A stretch of 64,000 bases of DNA from Avena insularis (lineage: Eukaryota > Streptophyta > Magnoliopsida > Poales > Poaceae). The stretch lies in assembly GCA_023614405.1 (NCBI GenBank), contig CM042688.1:375087331-375151330 (forward strand), in the 5' to 3' direction. The notes under the pieces were generated by a model, which had not been told where the DNA came from, searched no databases, and was given only the letters and a program-made list of their open reading frames with translations. Below, piece after piece: positions 34,880 to 48,000 of this stretch (positions are counted from its first letter, which is position 1; each line of letters begins with the position of its first letter). Position numbers and translations under genes: made by a program.

Positions 34880-36277
34880 AGGAAAGCGCTCTCGTCAAGT
34901 TCCTCAAAGCAAGTCAAGATATCTTCGCATGGCAGCCATCTGACATGACCGGAGTACCTAGGGAACTTGCCGAGCACTCTTTAAATGTAAACCCAAATGC
35001 TAAACCCATCAAAGAGTCCTTAGGATGTTTCGGCGATGAAAAGCGTAAGGCAATAGCTAAGGAACTAGCGCAGCTCGAGTTAGCCGGATTCATAGAAGAG
35101 GTCATCCACACTGAGTGGTCTGCCAATCCTGTAATGGTCCCTAAAAAAGGACACCACTGATTTAAGGATGTGTGTTGATTATACTGCCTTGAACAAGGCT
35201 TGTCCAAAAGATCCGTTCGCTCTGCCTAGGATTGATCAAGTTATCGATTCTATGGCAGGCTCGGAACTCCTCTGTTTTCTCAACGCATATTCCGGTTATC
35301 ACCAAATCCGGATGAAGGAATCTGACAAAGTCAAAACTTCATTCATAACCCCCTTCGGAACCTTCTATTTTGTTATGATGCCTTTCGGGCTGAAGAACGC
35401 AGGAGTTACCTACCAGCGCATGATGCAGCGTTGCCTCCACGACCAACTCAGACGCAATGTACATGCATACGTGGATGATATTGTGGTGATGTCCAAAAAG
35501 AAGGAGGAGTTGATTTTCGACTTGGAGGAAACGTTCGCCAATCTACAAAAATACAACATCATGCTTAATCCGAAGAAATGCTTCTTTGGAATACCAGCCG
35601 GAAAATTGTTAGGTTTCATCGTGTCTCAAAGAGGCATAGAGGTGAACCGGGACAAAATCAAGGCTATACTCAATATTTCCAGGCCAACTCGCCTGAAGGA
35701 CGTACAAAGACTAACTGGTTGCATCGCTGCAGTCAGTCGGTTTGTAAGCCAGCTTGGTGAAAGAGCCGCACCATTATACAAACTCCTGAAAAAGACCAAG
35801 GATTTTGTGTGGACTGACGAAGCTGAAGCTGCACTACAAGACCTGAAGAAAGTACTCTCACCTGCTCCTATCCTTCCTGCGCCGGAACCACAGGAACCGA
35901 TGTTGCTATATCTTGCTGCGACAAACAAAGTCGTTAGTATCGTCATGATGGTGGAGAGACCGGAGGAAAATCAGGAACACTTGGTGCAGCGTCCGACTTA
36001 CTTTGTCAGCGAGGTCCTGATAGAATCAAAACAACGATATCTGCACTATCAAAAGTTGGCTTACGGTGTTTTTCTAGCATCTCGTAAGCTACGACACTAT
36101 TTTCAGGAGCATCCAATTACCGTGGTGAGCATAGCTCCCATGAGAGACATAATCAACAATAGTGACGCCACAGGACGCGTCGCCAAATGGGGCATAGAGC
36201 TTCCAGCTTTTGATATTGAGTATAAACCCGGAACAACAATCAAATCCCAAATCCTGGCCGACTTTGTCGCTGATTAG
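34880..36277 (+). pseudogene. Element B reverse transcriptase and tether
   Basis: The frame 34945-35158 holds the RT entry (TGVPRELAEHSLNV, FIEEVIHTEWSANPVMVPKK). An A-tract at about 35140 (six A) shifts the frame, and the next frame opens at MCVDYTALNKACPKDP and runs 369 codons. It shows FLNAYSGYHQIRM, MMPFGLKNAGVTYQRMM, catalytic AYVDDIVVMSKK, LNPKKCFFGIPAGKLLGFIV and the thumb and tether (YLHYQKLAYGVFLASRKLRH, FDIEYKPGTTIKSQ). The catalytic box is intact. The order RT, RNase H, integrase marks Ty3/gypsy. A TAG stop at 36275 separates it from RNase H. Confidence 0.9.
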
Positions 36278-36295
36278 ACAGAGACGAAGGAGAAT

Positions 36296-36880
36296 ATGAC
36301 CCTCCCTGAGTCAGAATATTGGACCCGCTACTTTGATGGGTCTAAGGCTCGAGGGGGCTCGGGGGATGGAGTGGTGCTCAAATCACCCCAAGGAGATAAA
36401 CTTCTGTACGTTTTGCAGATCCACTTCATAGTGACAAACAATATTTCCGAGTATGAAGCATTGCTACACGGTATCCGGATTGCTAAGGATATTGATATCC
36501 GATGTTTGATGTGTTATGGAGATTCGGATCTTGTTGCTTAGCAAGTTTCGGATATTTGTAATGCAAATAAACACGTGGCAGCATATAAAGCTGTCGTGGA
36601 TGATTTATCTAAATCGTTCGAAGGGTTTGAAGTTCAACACATCCCTCGAGCAGAAAACGAGGAAGCAGATGCATTATCTCGGATAGGCTCTGCACGGAAA
36701 GAGGTCCCAGATGACGCTTTTTTAGAGCACCTCAAAGTTCCCTCAATAAAGGGAGTGGAAGAGGAATATCCGACCAAATCTGACTCACCTCTAATAGCAG
36801 TTCTGGCTATAGTTCCCAGCTGGAATCAACCCTACCTTGCTTATCTGGTAGATGGCAAATTACCCAAAGACGAGGTTCTG
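36296..36880 (+). pseudogene. Element B RNase H
   Basis: Catalytic residues are visible: YFDGSKARGGSGDG (Asp), ISEYEALLHGIRIA (Glu) and CYGDSDLVA (Asp). A TAG at 36539-36541, a CAG-to-TAG type change, interrupts it. It then resumes with AAYKAVVDDLSKSFEGFEVQ and HIPRAENEEADALSRIGS. RNase H removes the RNA template during cDNA synthesis. Confidence 0.85.
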
Positions 36881-38107
36881 AGCCGGCAGATTATCCGACG
36901 AGCGAAAGCCTATACTATAGTTAAAGGTGGGCTCTATAAGCGGAGTGTTTCTGGGGTTTTTCAGCGCTGTGTATCTCCGGAAGAAGGAGTGGAGATCCTA
37001 AGAGAAATCCACGAAGGCGAGTGTGGTCACCACACTGCAGCCAAATCTTTAGTGGCAAAAGCTCTTAGACACGGATTTTTCTGGCTTACAGCTCAGGAAG
37101 ATGCCGAACGATTAGTCAAGACGTGCAAAGGCTGCCAAAAGTATGCCAAGCAAGCTCATGTTCTAGATGATCAGCTGCGAACAATACCTATAACATGGAC
37201 TTTTGCGGTCTAGGGGCTTGATATGGTAGGACCATTTAGACGTGCTCCAAGTGTATTTACTCACCTCTTAGTGATGGTGGATAAATTCACAAAGTGGATT
37301 GAGGTTAAACCCGTCACTAGTTGTGATGGAGCAACAGCCAAAAGATTTGTCGAGGATGTTATAACCCGGTATGGTTATCCGCATAGTATTATCACGGACA
37401 ACAGGAGTACTTTCTCTATGGGAGAATTGGCCGAATTCTGCAATGAGCAAAATATCCGGCATGACATTGCGTCAGTCGCACATCCACAGGCTAACAGACA
37501 AGTCAAAAGAGCAAATGGTTTAATCCTACAAGGCCTAAAACCGAGACTTGAAGCACCACTACGACGTGTTGCGGGGGCTTGGGCAGAGGAATTACCCTCT
37601 GTAATATGGAGTTTGCGAACAACTCCGAACAGGTCAACCGGATACACACCTTTCTTCTTGGTCTATGGCGCATAAGCAGTTCTTCCTAGTGATTTAATTC
37701 ATACTTCTCCTAGAGTGGTCGCGTATATCAAAGGAGATGCCGAGATTTCTCGACAAAATGATCTCGACTTAGTCGAAGAAGTTCGCGTCGTTGCTGAAAT
37801 GATATCAACAGCCTATCAACAGAAGTTACGCAAGTATCATAGCTAGAGAGTCCGAAACAGATCTTTCAATAAAGGAGATTTGGTTGTCTGTCCTGTGCAA
37901 CAAAGGAAGCACAACCTTTCCCCAGTATGGGAAGGGCCCTTTTTAGTTAGTCGAGTATTGCACAATAGTTCGTACTACATAACTCACATGAGGCCAGTCA
38001 AAGAAAGACCTGCTACTAAGAAGAGAAAGAGAGCTAGAGGCAGTACAAATCCGGATGAGTTAGACAGACCATGGAATATTGCTCAGCTACGTCCCTTTTA
38101 TTCTTAG
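36881..38107 (+). pseudogene. Element B integrase
   Basis: The zinc-binding N terminus is present (HEGECGHH then CKGCQKYAK, HHCC type). So is the core with LDMVGPF (first Asp), IITDNRST (second Asp) and the third acidic position. That third position reads QVKRANGLI: Lys replaces the catalytic Glu. Stops occur at 37211 (TAG), 37673 (TAA) and about 37845 (TAG). The C-terminal part continues with VWEGPFLVSRVLHNSSYYIT and ends RPWNIAQLRPFYS at 38107. There is no chromodomain, as expected for Tat. The enzyme would insert the cDNA into the genome; this copy could not. Confidence 0.9.
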
Positions 38108-38271
38108 TTTATCCTTATTTGTAATCATACATATGTACATGCTCTGTAAGAAATAAAAGTCTCGGTTGCCTCAAGTTTTTTCTGAGAAGTTTTACCATCT
38201 TATTTCCAAATGATCATGTCATAGCGAAAATCCCAGAATACTTGAAAGTACTTTATGCTCATGCTTGTTCT
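38108..38271 (+). other. Element B sequence between pol and element D
   Basis: AT-rich, includes a plant polyadenylation-like AATAAA at about 38152. No gene. Element D was inserted about 170 bp past the pol stop. Confidence 0.5.
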
Positions 38272-38276
38272 GGTTT
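38272..38276. repeat. Target-site duplication of element D, left copy (GGTTT)
   Basis: The right copy is GGTCT at 53144-53148, one mismatch, probably a later mutation. Confidence 0.7.
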
Positions 38277-41200
38277 TGTAGCATCCCATGTGTCTAACAT
38301 CTGTAATGCTACATGGTCTAATAATAAAATGCTACTTCCTACACATAATTGTTGCATCATAATTATATCATGCTCATTTCATCATGCCACCTTGCATTTG
38401 AGCATCATATAAAACCCTTTTTCTTTAGGATCTTGCCTCATATGCATTATTAATTGTATTTGCCTCTTGATACATTGTAGTTGGTTCTTGATATGTTGTT
38501 TAATGCCCAAATTGAGTTGGGGCATATCTTTTTCAACTCCACCACCTTAACTTGTCACCACCTTATAATTCGACCATTCTAATTATACATGAGCTTTTAC
38601 ATTTCCCTTTGGCATTTAAATCTAGCTCATATGTGTTGGGGTGGATCCACTTCTTTCTACATGCTTCCATACATGATACATGTTGTTCTCACAATATTGG
38701 TTATGGGAAGCCATATGGCCACTTTTGCATGACATGTGAGTAGAAATGTTGCATCTAAGTTTGTATGTGGATTTTATTTACTATATGCTCATGTATGGAG
38801 CTATATTTGGCTACAATTGCTCTAGTGGAAAAATACACACTACCATGGTCATTTATCCTCATACATGTGCATATACTAATTATTTCCATATGTCAAGCAA
38901 GCTTCTTCTTTGAATGATTTTAGTTAAACACTTTGGCATGCCTGCAAGAATATATGACCATGATTGAAGATAGTTGTTTTCACAACTAGAATTAGTGGCA
39001 TTTAATACTTGTGCATGGCCCATGCAAGGCCTCACTTGTTCTTCCATTTTGGGTTCCTTTGGAATATTTTTGGGTGGTGTTTGTTTGAACTCAATTGAAC
39101 AAATGAACCCATTTAAATACTTCTTTTCCACTTGTCTTCCACCTTGCCCTCTTTTAGTGTTTTCCTCCTTGCCAAGTATACATGGGATATATTTTGTTTT
39201 CACAAAATATGATCATGTGCATGAGGCATGCAAGATCTTTTCTTTCTTTCACCTCTCTCTCTTTTGGCCCTATTTTTTTCTTATCATAGGTTAAACCTTT
39301 GTTGTTTCTTAGCTACTCTAAAACCTGGCTCATCCATCAAGTGTTTTTCCCTCTCTCTTTTCTTGCTAAACCGAGCCTTCTCTCTCTCTTACTCTCTCTC
39401 CCTCTCTATCTAGCACAAATCCGTAAGCTAGACCTAATAACCTACCACCCTCATCATCCCCTCTTTTCTTTTCCTTGGTTCGGTCCAACCCCATCCCCCT
39501 TCTACCTAGCCGAACCACCCCTCTAACCTAAACCTAGGCCGAGCCCTTGCTCTACACCATCTAACCGAGCCCCTCCCCTCTCTGTTTTCACTCTCGCTGC
39601 CAGGAAGCCCCACCCGAGCCACCTTGTGTCGTGCCTCTCAGGCCCCAGCTGCACACCCTAGCCCTCCCGAGTCGGTCTCCCATGTGAGCAGAAGGAGAGC
39701 AGAGGTGCACGCCACCTTTTTCACCCCCGACCCCATGTGCGACCCTCCCGGCCTTATCTTCCCCTCTCCCTTGCCTGGCGTTCCCAGATCCACCCACGGC
39801 CCTGCCCAACCACTCCTCCTTCCCCACCTGCCGCTGTTTTCTCCTCGACCCTCTCCACCCCACCGTCCGCATCGTTTCTCCACCGCAGCAGTGAGGAGGT
39901 GGGCGTGGCGTTGAGGCGTTGGGGAAGACCGTGGAGTTCCTCTGGACCGTCCCTGTACACAGCAGCGAGGAGGAGGCGGCCGGTACACGCTGCACGTCAT
40001 TGACACCGACGCAAAACCCTAATCGCCGGTCTCCAGCTTCTCCGGCGATCCCCTGCTTCCCAGCTTGATCCGCCACCACCAACCTCCCCACGGTGAGCCA
40101 ACGCACCTCCCTGACACCCTCTCCTCGCTCTGCGCTTCCTGTATGCACGGATCGGTCTGTCGAGCACTCTTGGTGCACCGCTCTCGTGTCTGTCTACTCA
40201 CCGTCGCCCGCCGCAATCTCTACTAGCCGCGCAGCTAGTACCCAACATCAATCCCCCACTAGCCCAGCGGTAGCCGCATGTATCGAGCCACGTTATGAAG
40301 TTCGATCCCCCTTGGCTGCCTTGCTGTCCATCGATTCGTCAGACAAAAACGGAGGAAGAAAAACAGTAGTCGTGCCTTTTCACGAATACCCCCCTGGCCT
40401 TTTTGTTTTCCCAACCCGCGCTCCATCAAGTCCCACATGTCATATACTGTGTCCGTTCTATAGAAAGGTACCCGGGTTTTTTTTCCTCAACCCACAGTCC
40501 CCCGGATCCGCCACGTGTCCAGCCCCGGCTGGCGCACACGCGCGGTGGACCCGTCGTTCCCCAAACCCACTTGTCATCCCCCGCGGCTGGCTGATCCTTG
40601 ATGAGAAAAGCCCGTGCCGTTCGCCCCACATGTCTTTGAGTCGTGAGGCTGGCCCACCTGTCAGCGTCAGCGACTAGATTCCTCTGTGTGCAAAATGTAT
40701 GTCCTTTTCTTTTTAATAAAAACAAATTCAGAAATGTTTAATATGTTTTAAATCCAAAAAATAATAACTTTTATGTGACAAATCAAAATAATACAAAGGA
40801 TATATGTTTCTTGATCAGAAAAATGTGACGATTTCAAATCTACCATCCAAAATAATGTTTGACTAATTTAAATTTTCGAAATTGTTTAATTGCAATAAAA
40901 ATGCCTTTTCTTAATTAATTAATAACTTGAATTCTATAACTCGAAATTTGACAAATAATATGTCTAAATCGATCAGCGAGACGAGCCTGTTCTGTTTATG
41001 CATTCCTTGATATGAATTGAAGCATGCATCATGTCATTATTAAAAATCAGAACTGTTTATGGCAATAAAACTTGACCAAAGAATTAATAAAATGAGTTAT
41101 TCTTGTCCCCACACCTCACCCTTCCCATGCTACTTTATTGCCATGTAAATTGTGCATCATTCATCATGGCATTCTTGTTTGCTTGTCGCATTTTATTCAT

Positions 41201-43026
41201 ATGCTTGTGCACTTTATTTATGTTGGCCCTTGTTTGTTTGGTTCTTCTTTCGGATAGACGCTGAGCAGGGGAATTATCAGGAATCCCAGGAGTAGTACCT
41301 AGATCCATGTCTCGCTTCAACTGAGCTGCCAGGCAAGAACTACCACATGCTTGCATACATATAGTACCTATTGCCTCTATATTATTCTTGCATCATTGAG
41401 TCGCGATTGCATTAAATTGAATCCCAAGTACTGCATAGCCTTTACTTTAAACCCCACCGAGCTTGTTCCTCCATCCCATGAGCCATTACTACAGGAGTTG
41501 TTTGAGCCATGCGAGTCATAGAACAGCATGTGTAGGGTATGTGAGTGTCTGATGGATAACGAGGTACCTAAACAACTTAACCTGAGTAGTAATGGGATAA
41601 CTAATGAAAGAGGCACCGGTGGGCAATATCTGTTATTTGGTTTTTATATCCACTTGTGTCCCGTAGGACCCCGAGTACTTGATACTTGTTCCTTAACTAT
41701 CGCACTATCCGCATATGGGACCATGAATCCCCTTAGCGCGAGCTCGATTCATTTCTTATTTCTTGGGGCCACAATTTAGTTTGGGGCTTTAGTATTATCC
41801 TGTACTTATGCCATGCTTTACCACTTTAATTATGATTGTGCGTGGAGCACCTGTACTATTTAAGAATGCGGAATGTTTTCGGGTTCCCAGTCGTTTACAG
41901 CCATTGTCGCAAACCCTGGGTCCGTCTCGGAGCCAGCCAACTTCGTTGCGAGTAGCTTATTAGGGTGGCCCCGTGAAATATTTTATGAATCCTGTGAATG
42001 CTTTATCGTGAAAGCCTTGTTGGGTTCTGATTTGGTTCTTCTGAGGTCGATCGTGTGTGTGTTGTTATTTGTGCACCCCTGCAGGGTAAATCTTTTTGAA
42101 AGCCGTGTCCGCGGTTATGGACGACTTGGAGCACAGTTTCTCGATCATAGACAAGTATAACTAAAGTACCGCTTCTAATCTGACAAAATACCTGACTAGT
42201 AAATAGTGCAATACTCATGGAATGGTTAATAAAACTGCCAACGGATGGGTTGTTTGTCCGCTTTCTCGTTGGTAAGCGAGAAGGAGGATGGATCTATTAC
42301 TTTATACTGTTATAACTGTTGTTTCTAATTAACGGACATCCGTCTATCTTTGGTTAGGCGGATGGTTAGTGAGTATCTATAGACTTGTTAGTTATTATCT
42401 TTTGCTGCAATTGCGTCACCCCAGGTATATGTCCCCTTTAGAGGCATAAAGACTTGCTGAGTACCCCTAGGGTCTCACACGATAAATTGTTTGATTCAGA
42501 TGAACAAGTGTATTCGCAAGATGGATACTGGGTGGAGGAGACAGACGATGTTGGCAACGATCACTCGGTGTAGAGATTCCGGGGATGGGGATCCGTGAGA
42601 TCTGTGGGCGGGATGTGTTTATTTATGTGGCATCTTATGCCGATTTGCTTCTTATCCGTACTCGAATCTTGTTTTCCGCTTCCGCCTGATACTCTGATGA
42701 TTGACGTATGGGGAACTATCCTACACTATTATCTCTATTTAGGATATTTGGATCTTGCCGTATGGCGTTGCAATATTTCTATTTCTTTTAGATGGAATGG
42801 CTCTGAGGACTATTGTAAGGTAGCTTGCATACATACTCACTTGTGTATGTATTTGATCTCTTCGCCTGTTGCCTACGCCGCTCGCTCTTGTCCCGATGTT
42901 CTTGAAAGTGGTTAGGACGGCTGACGGGTCTACACGTGGGTGGCCCCTGGGCCCCTGCTGTACTATTTTAACCACTTTCGGTTCATCCAGGCTTGAACTT
43001 AGAGCGTAGGGGCCGAGGTAGTTACA
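38277..43026 (+). repeat. Element D 5' LTR (4750 bp)
   Basis: TGTAGCATCCCATG to GTAGTTACA. It contains a CT-rich block (39250-39420) and a GC-rich block (39540-40680) that produce long accidental frames on both strands, with AT-rich sequence on both sides. It lacks about 30 bp near 41880 that the 3' LTR keeps. It also differs strongly from its partner at 40275-40335. Confidence 0.9.
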
Positions 43027-43027
43027 A

Positions 43028-43046
43028 TTGGTATTAGAGCCATCCC
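43028..43046 (+). other. Primer-binding site of element D
   Basis: TTGGTATTAGAGCCATCCC, two bases after the LTR, a variant of the initiator tRNA-Met complement. Confidence 0.7.
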
Positions 43047-43892
43047 GCCCTTCAGGGTCTCAGCCAAATGGTTGTTGTCAGTCTAGCAAATATTTTGGTA
43101 GCTATGTATACTAGGGAAAAACAAAACGTGAGAGTAGGACTGCTTCCATTTTTCTTCTTACCCACCCACCCACCCTTTTCTGGTAAGGAAGTGTAACGTT
43201 TTCAATCCTCTTCTAAAATTCAAACTAGGATTCACGTGTTCTGGGTTTTGTAGTACCATAGGTTGTGTGTGTGTGTAATTACTTGTCTATCTGTTGCATC
43301 AAAGCTGTTGTCGCTATCTACCTTTTGTTTATCAACTGTTGGTACATTCCATACCGACAGGCTTTTGTAAACCGACGCGATCTATCTGATTCGTTGTAAA
43401 CCGACACGATCTGTCTTACTCTTTGTTATCCGACGCTATCTTGTTTGGGGTGTTTGTTTCTATAGTTGCTAATCTTTAGGTTCATCTTAAGGAAGAAGGA
43501 AGTCGGGATATGTGTTTTACTTATTCATGTGCGGAGTAATGATTTGAGTGCGGGATGGAGTCGCGACCATACCACTACTTTTATCATTCGCTCTTGTATA
43601 TTGAATTGGTAGAGTTACTAATATTAATTCGTTAAGTGGTTTTGCGCATATAGTGGTATTTTAATGCAGAAATTTGCAGAAAATTTTTCTTTGATAGTTT
43701 TGTTTACCACACTCCTTGTTCAGTCGTGTGCGATATGCTTAATATCTTCTAGGTGCTTTGAACTTTGTTGATATTTTAATATCATCTGAGTAATTTGTAT
43801 CCTTTAATCTTGGTTAATTCCATTTTGGTACTATTTTGGATTATTATTATTCTCCATTATGGTACTAACTTGTGTTTTATATCAATCACAGG
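43047..43892 (+). other. Element D 5' leader
   Basis: 845 bp without an ORF. Contains a short (GT)n run near 43265 and repeated CCGAC(A/G)CGATCT words at 43370-43440 (about 25-bp spacing), which might be a structured leader. Confidence 0.5.
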
Positions 43893-45058
43893 ATGGCACC
43901 ACCATGCCGTTCTGAGGAGGACATACCACCTGGACTAGGGGCTGCGTTGGCAAGTATTGCTAATGCCTTGGGAACAATGCAACAGAACCAACAACGCTTT
44001 GAATAAAGTGTCAGGAGGAATGAGTTTGTTCCGCTACCTCCACCTCCCAAGCGAGGAGACATCAAGAGCTTTCTGAAGTTTAACCCGCGCCACTTTGAGG
44101 TGTCTGATCAGCCTCTGGACGCAGATGATTGGCTGCGTGAGATGTCAAGGTTGCTGATTACTGCTGATGTTCTAGAGCAAGAATGGGTAAAATGTGCCAC
44201 TCACCTTTTGAAGGGAGACGCAGCTCTGTGGTCGGAGAATTACCTGAAGGCAAACCACTCTGGTTTTTAGCCTACTTGGGAGCAGTTCACTGGGGCTTTC
44301 AAAGAGCAATCTCTGTCAGAAATTGTCATGGAAAGGATGAAGGAAGTGTTTCTCAACCTCAAGCAGGGCAATGACAATGTCAATACCTATATCGAAAACT
44401 TCATGAATCTTTCTAGGTATGGTGGCAATGAAATCTCTGATGACAAGAAGAAGCAAAGAGGTTCAGGCAAGGGCTCAATGCATCTATCAAGTATGCAATC
44501 ACTCTTGCAAGGCCGGGGTCTTTTCTGGAACTCCAACATACAGCTCTACAGGAAGAAGCAAGTAGGCAAGTGTTTGAGGACTCCAAGAAACACAGCCGTG
44601 ACGCAGAAAGCTCTTCGGCTATGACAGCTCCTTCTAAGCGCCGTGTGTGGGTTCCTAACACCCCACCGTTGCTCCCGGCTCCACCAAGACCTTCAAGCTA
44701 CGTGGCAAGGCCACCAAACTCCTTCACCACGGCTCCTAGGGGTTACAACCACAACTACCCTGGAGCGCCTGGCGGAGTCCCTGGCTACGCTACTCCACGT
44801 CCGCCTGGTGCTTGTTACACTTGTGGGAACACTGGGCATCAACACTGGAGTTGTCCCATGAACAACAAAGCTCTTCCTCCACCACCTCCAAGACCTCCAG
44901 CAAGTTCTACTATGGTTCGTGCACCTCCACCATGGGCTCTCAACATCAACACCAAGCCCAGGTCCACTGTTGCTCGTGCCAACTGTGTCAACGTCGCTCA
45001 AGCCGAGCATGCACCTAGAGTTGTGCTGGGTACGCTTCCTTTTAACTTAGTCCCTGCA
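43893..45058 (+). pseudogene. Element D gag
   Basis: From ATG at 43893 the frame reads MAPPCRSEEDIPPGLG, a TAA at 44004, then FVPLPPPPKRGDIKSFLKFN. The capsid core follows (DADDWLREMSRLL, KCATHLLKGDAALWSE). A TAG at 44268 replaces what is a Trp in the family. QFTGAFKEQSLSEIVMERM and NTYIENFMNLSRY come next. Near 44455 the frame shifts; downstream it is open (44570-45058) with a proline-rich linker and a CCHC knuckle CYTCGNTGHQHWSC at about 44815. The knuckle binds the element RNA. Two stops and one shift disable it. Confidence 0.85.
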
Positions 45059-48000
45059 TGAGTTTTATTTGATTCTGGAGCATCGCATTCATTTGTATCC
45101 TTCAAGTTTGCTCAAGAGAATGGGTTGTCATCTGATTCATTACCTAAAAAGCTGATGGTCCTTTCTCCTAGGGCAAGGATGTTAACTTCCAAGATCATTT
45201 ATGACAATCAGGTTCAAATTGGGGATTCTTTCTTTCCGGCCTCTTTGATTATTATGGGCAACTTAGATATTGATGTCATTTTAGGCATGGATTGGCTAGC
45301 TGCAAATAAAGCTGTGATTGATTGTGCTGAACATTCGGTTCCTCTGAAAATTCCTGAAGGCCATATAGTCTATTCTCCAAGTCTGACTCCTGCAATTCAG
45401 CTTTTCTCTTTGGTGGCTCTGAATGATGATGCTATGGATGCTATTCAGAGTGTTCCGATGGTCCATGAGTTTCCAGATGTTTTCCCTGAAGAGTTACCAG
45501 GTATGCCTCCTGACCGAGAGGTCGAGTTTGTGATTGAGCTTGAACCTGGAACCTATCCTATCTCCAAGCGGCCTTATAAAATGGGTCCTGCTGAGTTGGC
45601 TGAACTCAAACGTCAGCTTGATGAACAAGAGAAGTTGGGTTTCATTCAGCATAGTACTTCTTCTTGGGGTAGCCCAACCATCTTTGTGAAGAAGCGAGAC
45701 AAGACTGATAGACATTGTGTTGACTATCAGGCTCTCAATGCAAAAACCATCAAGAATAAATATCCCCTTCCGCGGATTAATGATCTCTTCGATCAACTAG
45801 CTGGAGCTGTGGTATTCTCTAAGCTTGACTTGAGAAGTGGATATCATCAAATCAAGATTCGCAAGGAAGATGTTCCGAAAACAGCTTTCACCACCCGCTA
45901 TGGCCTGTATGAGTACATGGTCATGTCTTTCGGTCTCACCAACGCACCTGCCACCTTCTCGAGGCTTATGAACTCGGTTTTCATGGAGTATCTTGATAAG
46001 TTCGTCGTGGTCTATCTGGATGACATTCTAGTCTACTCTAAGTCAAAGGAAGAACATGAAGAACACCTTCGATGTGTCCTAAACAAGCTTCGTGAGAACC
46101 GTCTGTATGCAAAGTTCTCCAAGTGTGAATTTTGGCTTCCCGAAGTCACCTATCTTGGTCACGTCATCTTTGCCAAGGGCATTGCCGTTAACCCAAAAAA
46201 TGTTCGGACAATTGTTGAGTGGCTTCCACCCGAAAATGTCAAAGAAGTCCGGAGTTTCCTACGTTTGGCTAGTTACTACCGTCGCTTTGTTCAAAACTTC
46301 TCGAAGATTGCGAAGCCTCTTACCGATCTCCTCAAGAAAGGCAAGAAATACTTTTGGTCTCCTGCATGTCAAGCTAGCTTTGAAACACTCAAAGAAAAGC
46401 TCACTTCCACACCAGTCTTGATTCCTCCAGATACATCAAAGCCTTTTCAGATCTTTTGTGATGCCTCTCTCCAAGGACTTGGCGCGGTCCTCATGCAAGA
46501 TAAACAAGTGGTTGCTTATGCCTCTCGTCAGTTGAAAACTCATGAGCTCAACTATCCAACACATGATCTTGAACTTGCAGCGGTTGTCTTTGCTCTAAAA
46601 GTATGGAGGCACTACTTGCTTGGGAACCGTTGTGAGATCTTTTCTGACCATAAAAGCCTGAAGTATATCTTCACTTAGCTGGACCTCAACCTTCACCAAA
46701 GGAGATGGATTGAAACCATCAACGACTTTGATCTTTCGATCAACTACACTCCGGGCAAAGCAAATGTGATGGCCGATGCCCTCAGTCGTAAGGCATATGT
46801 GAACAACCTCATGGTGGAACAGCAACAACCTCTCTTGTGCGAGGAATTCCGTCAACTCAACCTCGAGCTTGTACCCCGTGGCTATCTTGCCAACTTGGTA
46901 GCTACTCCTTCCTTGGAAGAAAAGATTCGCTCAGCTCAGCTCGATGATCCTTTCTGCAAACAGTTCGCCATCAAGTCTCAGAATCCTAAGTATGAGTCTT
47001 ACCACTTGGATGATCAGGGCACTCTTTTCTATGATCATCGGATGATTGTTCTAGAACTTTCCGGCTTAAGAGAGCAAGTACTCAAGGAAGCTCATGATTA
47101 TCTTCTTTCTATCCACCCTGGCAGCACAACGATGTACATGGACCTGAAAACACAGTATTGGTGGCCTAGATTGAAACATGACTATGCCAAGTATGTCTCG
47201 GAGTGTGATGTCTGCCGCAGAGTTAAAGCTGTCCATCAGAAACCTTCCGGTCTTCTACAACCATTGAAGCCTCAGGAATGGAAATGGGAGAAAGTAGAGA
47301 TGGACTTCATAACTGGTTTTCCAAGGACGTAGAAGGGTAACAATGCAATCTTTGTTGTCATCGACAGGCTTTCTAAAGTGGCTCACTTCTTTCCCGTCAA
47401 GGAAACAATTTTTGCAATTAAGTTGGCTGATCTCTATATCAACAGAATTGTCTCTCTGTATGGTCCTCTTGAGATCAGCTCAGACCGTGGAAGCATCTTC
47501 ACTTCCAAGTTCTGGGGAAGTTTCCAAAATGCTTTGGGAACAAAGTTGAACTTCAACACAGCTTACCACCCTTAGTTGCAAGGACAAGTTGAAAGGATCA
47601 ATCAGATTCTGGAAGATATGCTCCGTGCTTGCGTCATCTCTTTCGGCATGAAGTGGGAAGAATGCCTTCCTTATGCTGAATTCTCTTACAACAACATCTT
47701 CCAGAAGAGTCTAAAGATGGCACCATTTGAGGTTCTCTATGGCTGCAAATGCAGAACTCCAATTGGTTGGTCGGGCGCAGGTGAAAGAACATTGTTTGGC
47801 CCCGACATTATAACTCAAGCGGAGGAGAAGGTTCACATCATTCTTGAAAACCTGAAGGTTGCTCAAAGTAGCCAGAAGAGCAACTATAACAGAAAGCACA
47901 CGGACATGGAGTATGTCCCTGGTGATCTCGCTTACCTTCATGTCACTCCCATGAAGGGCACGCACAGGTTTGGTATCAAAGGAAAGCTGGCTCCTAGATA

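Noticed and set aside
39588..40178. Long minus-strand frame of 196 codons, echoed at 49863-50288
   Set aside because: It lies in the GC-rich block of element D's LTRs. The other LTR does not preserve the same full frame, and the peptide is compositionally biased.
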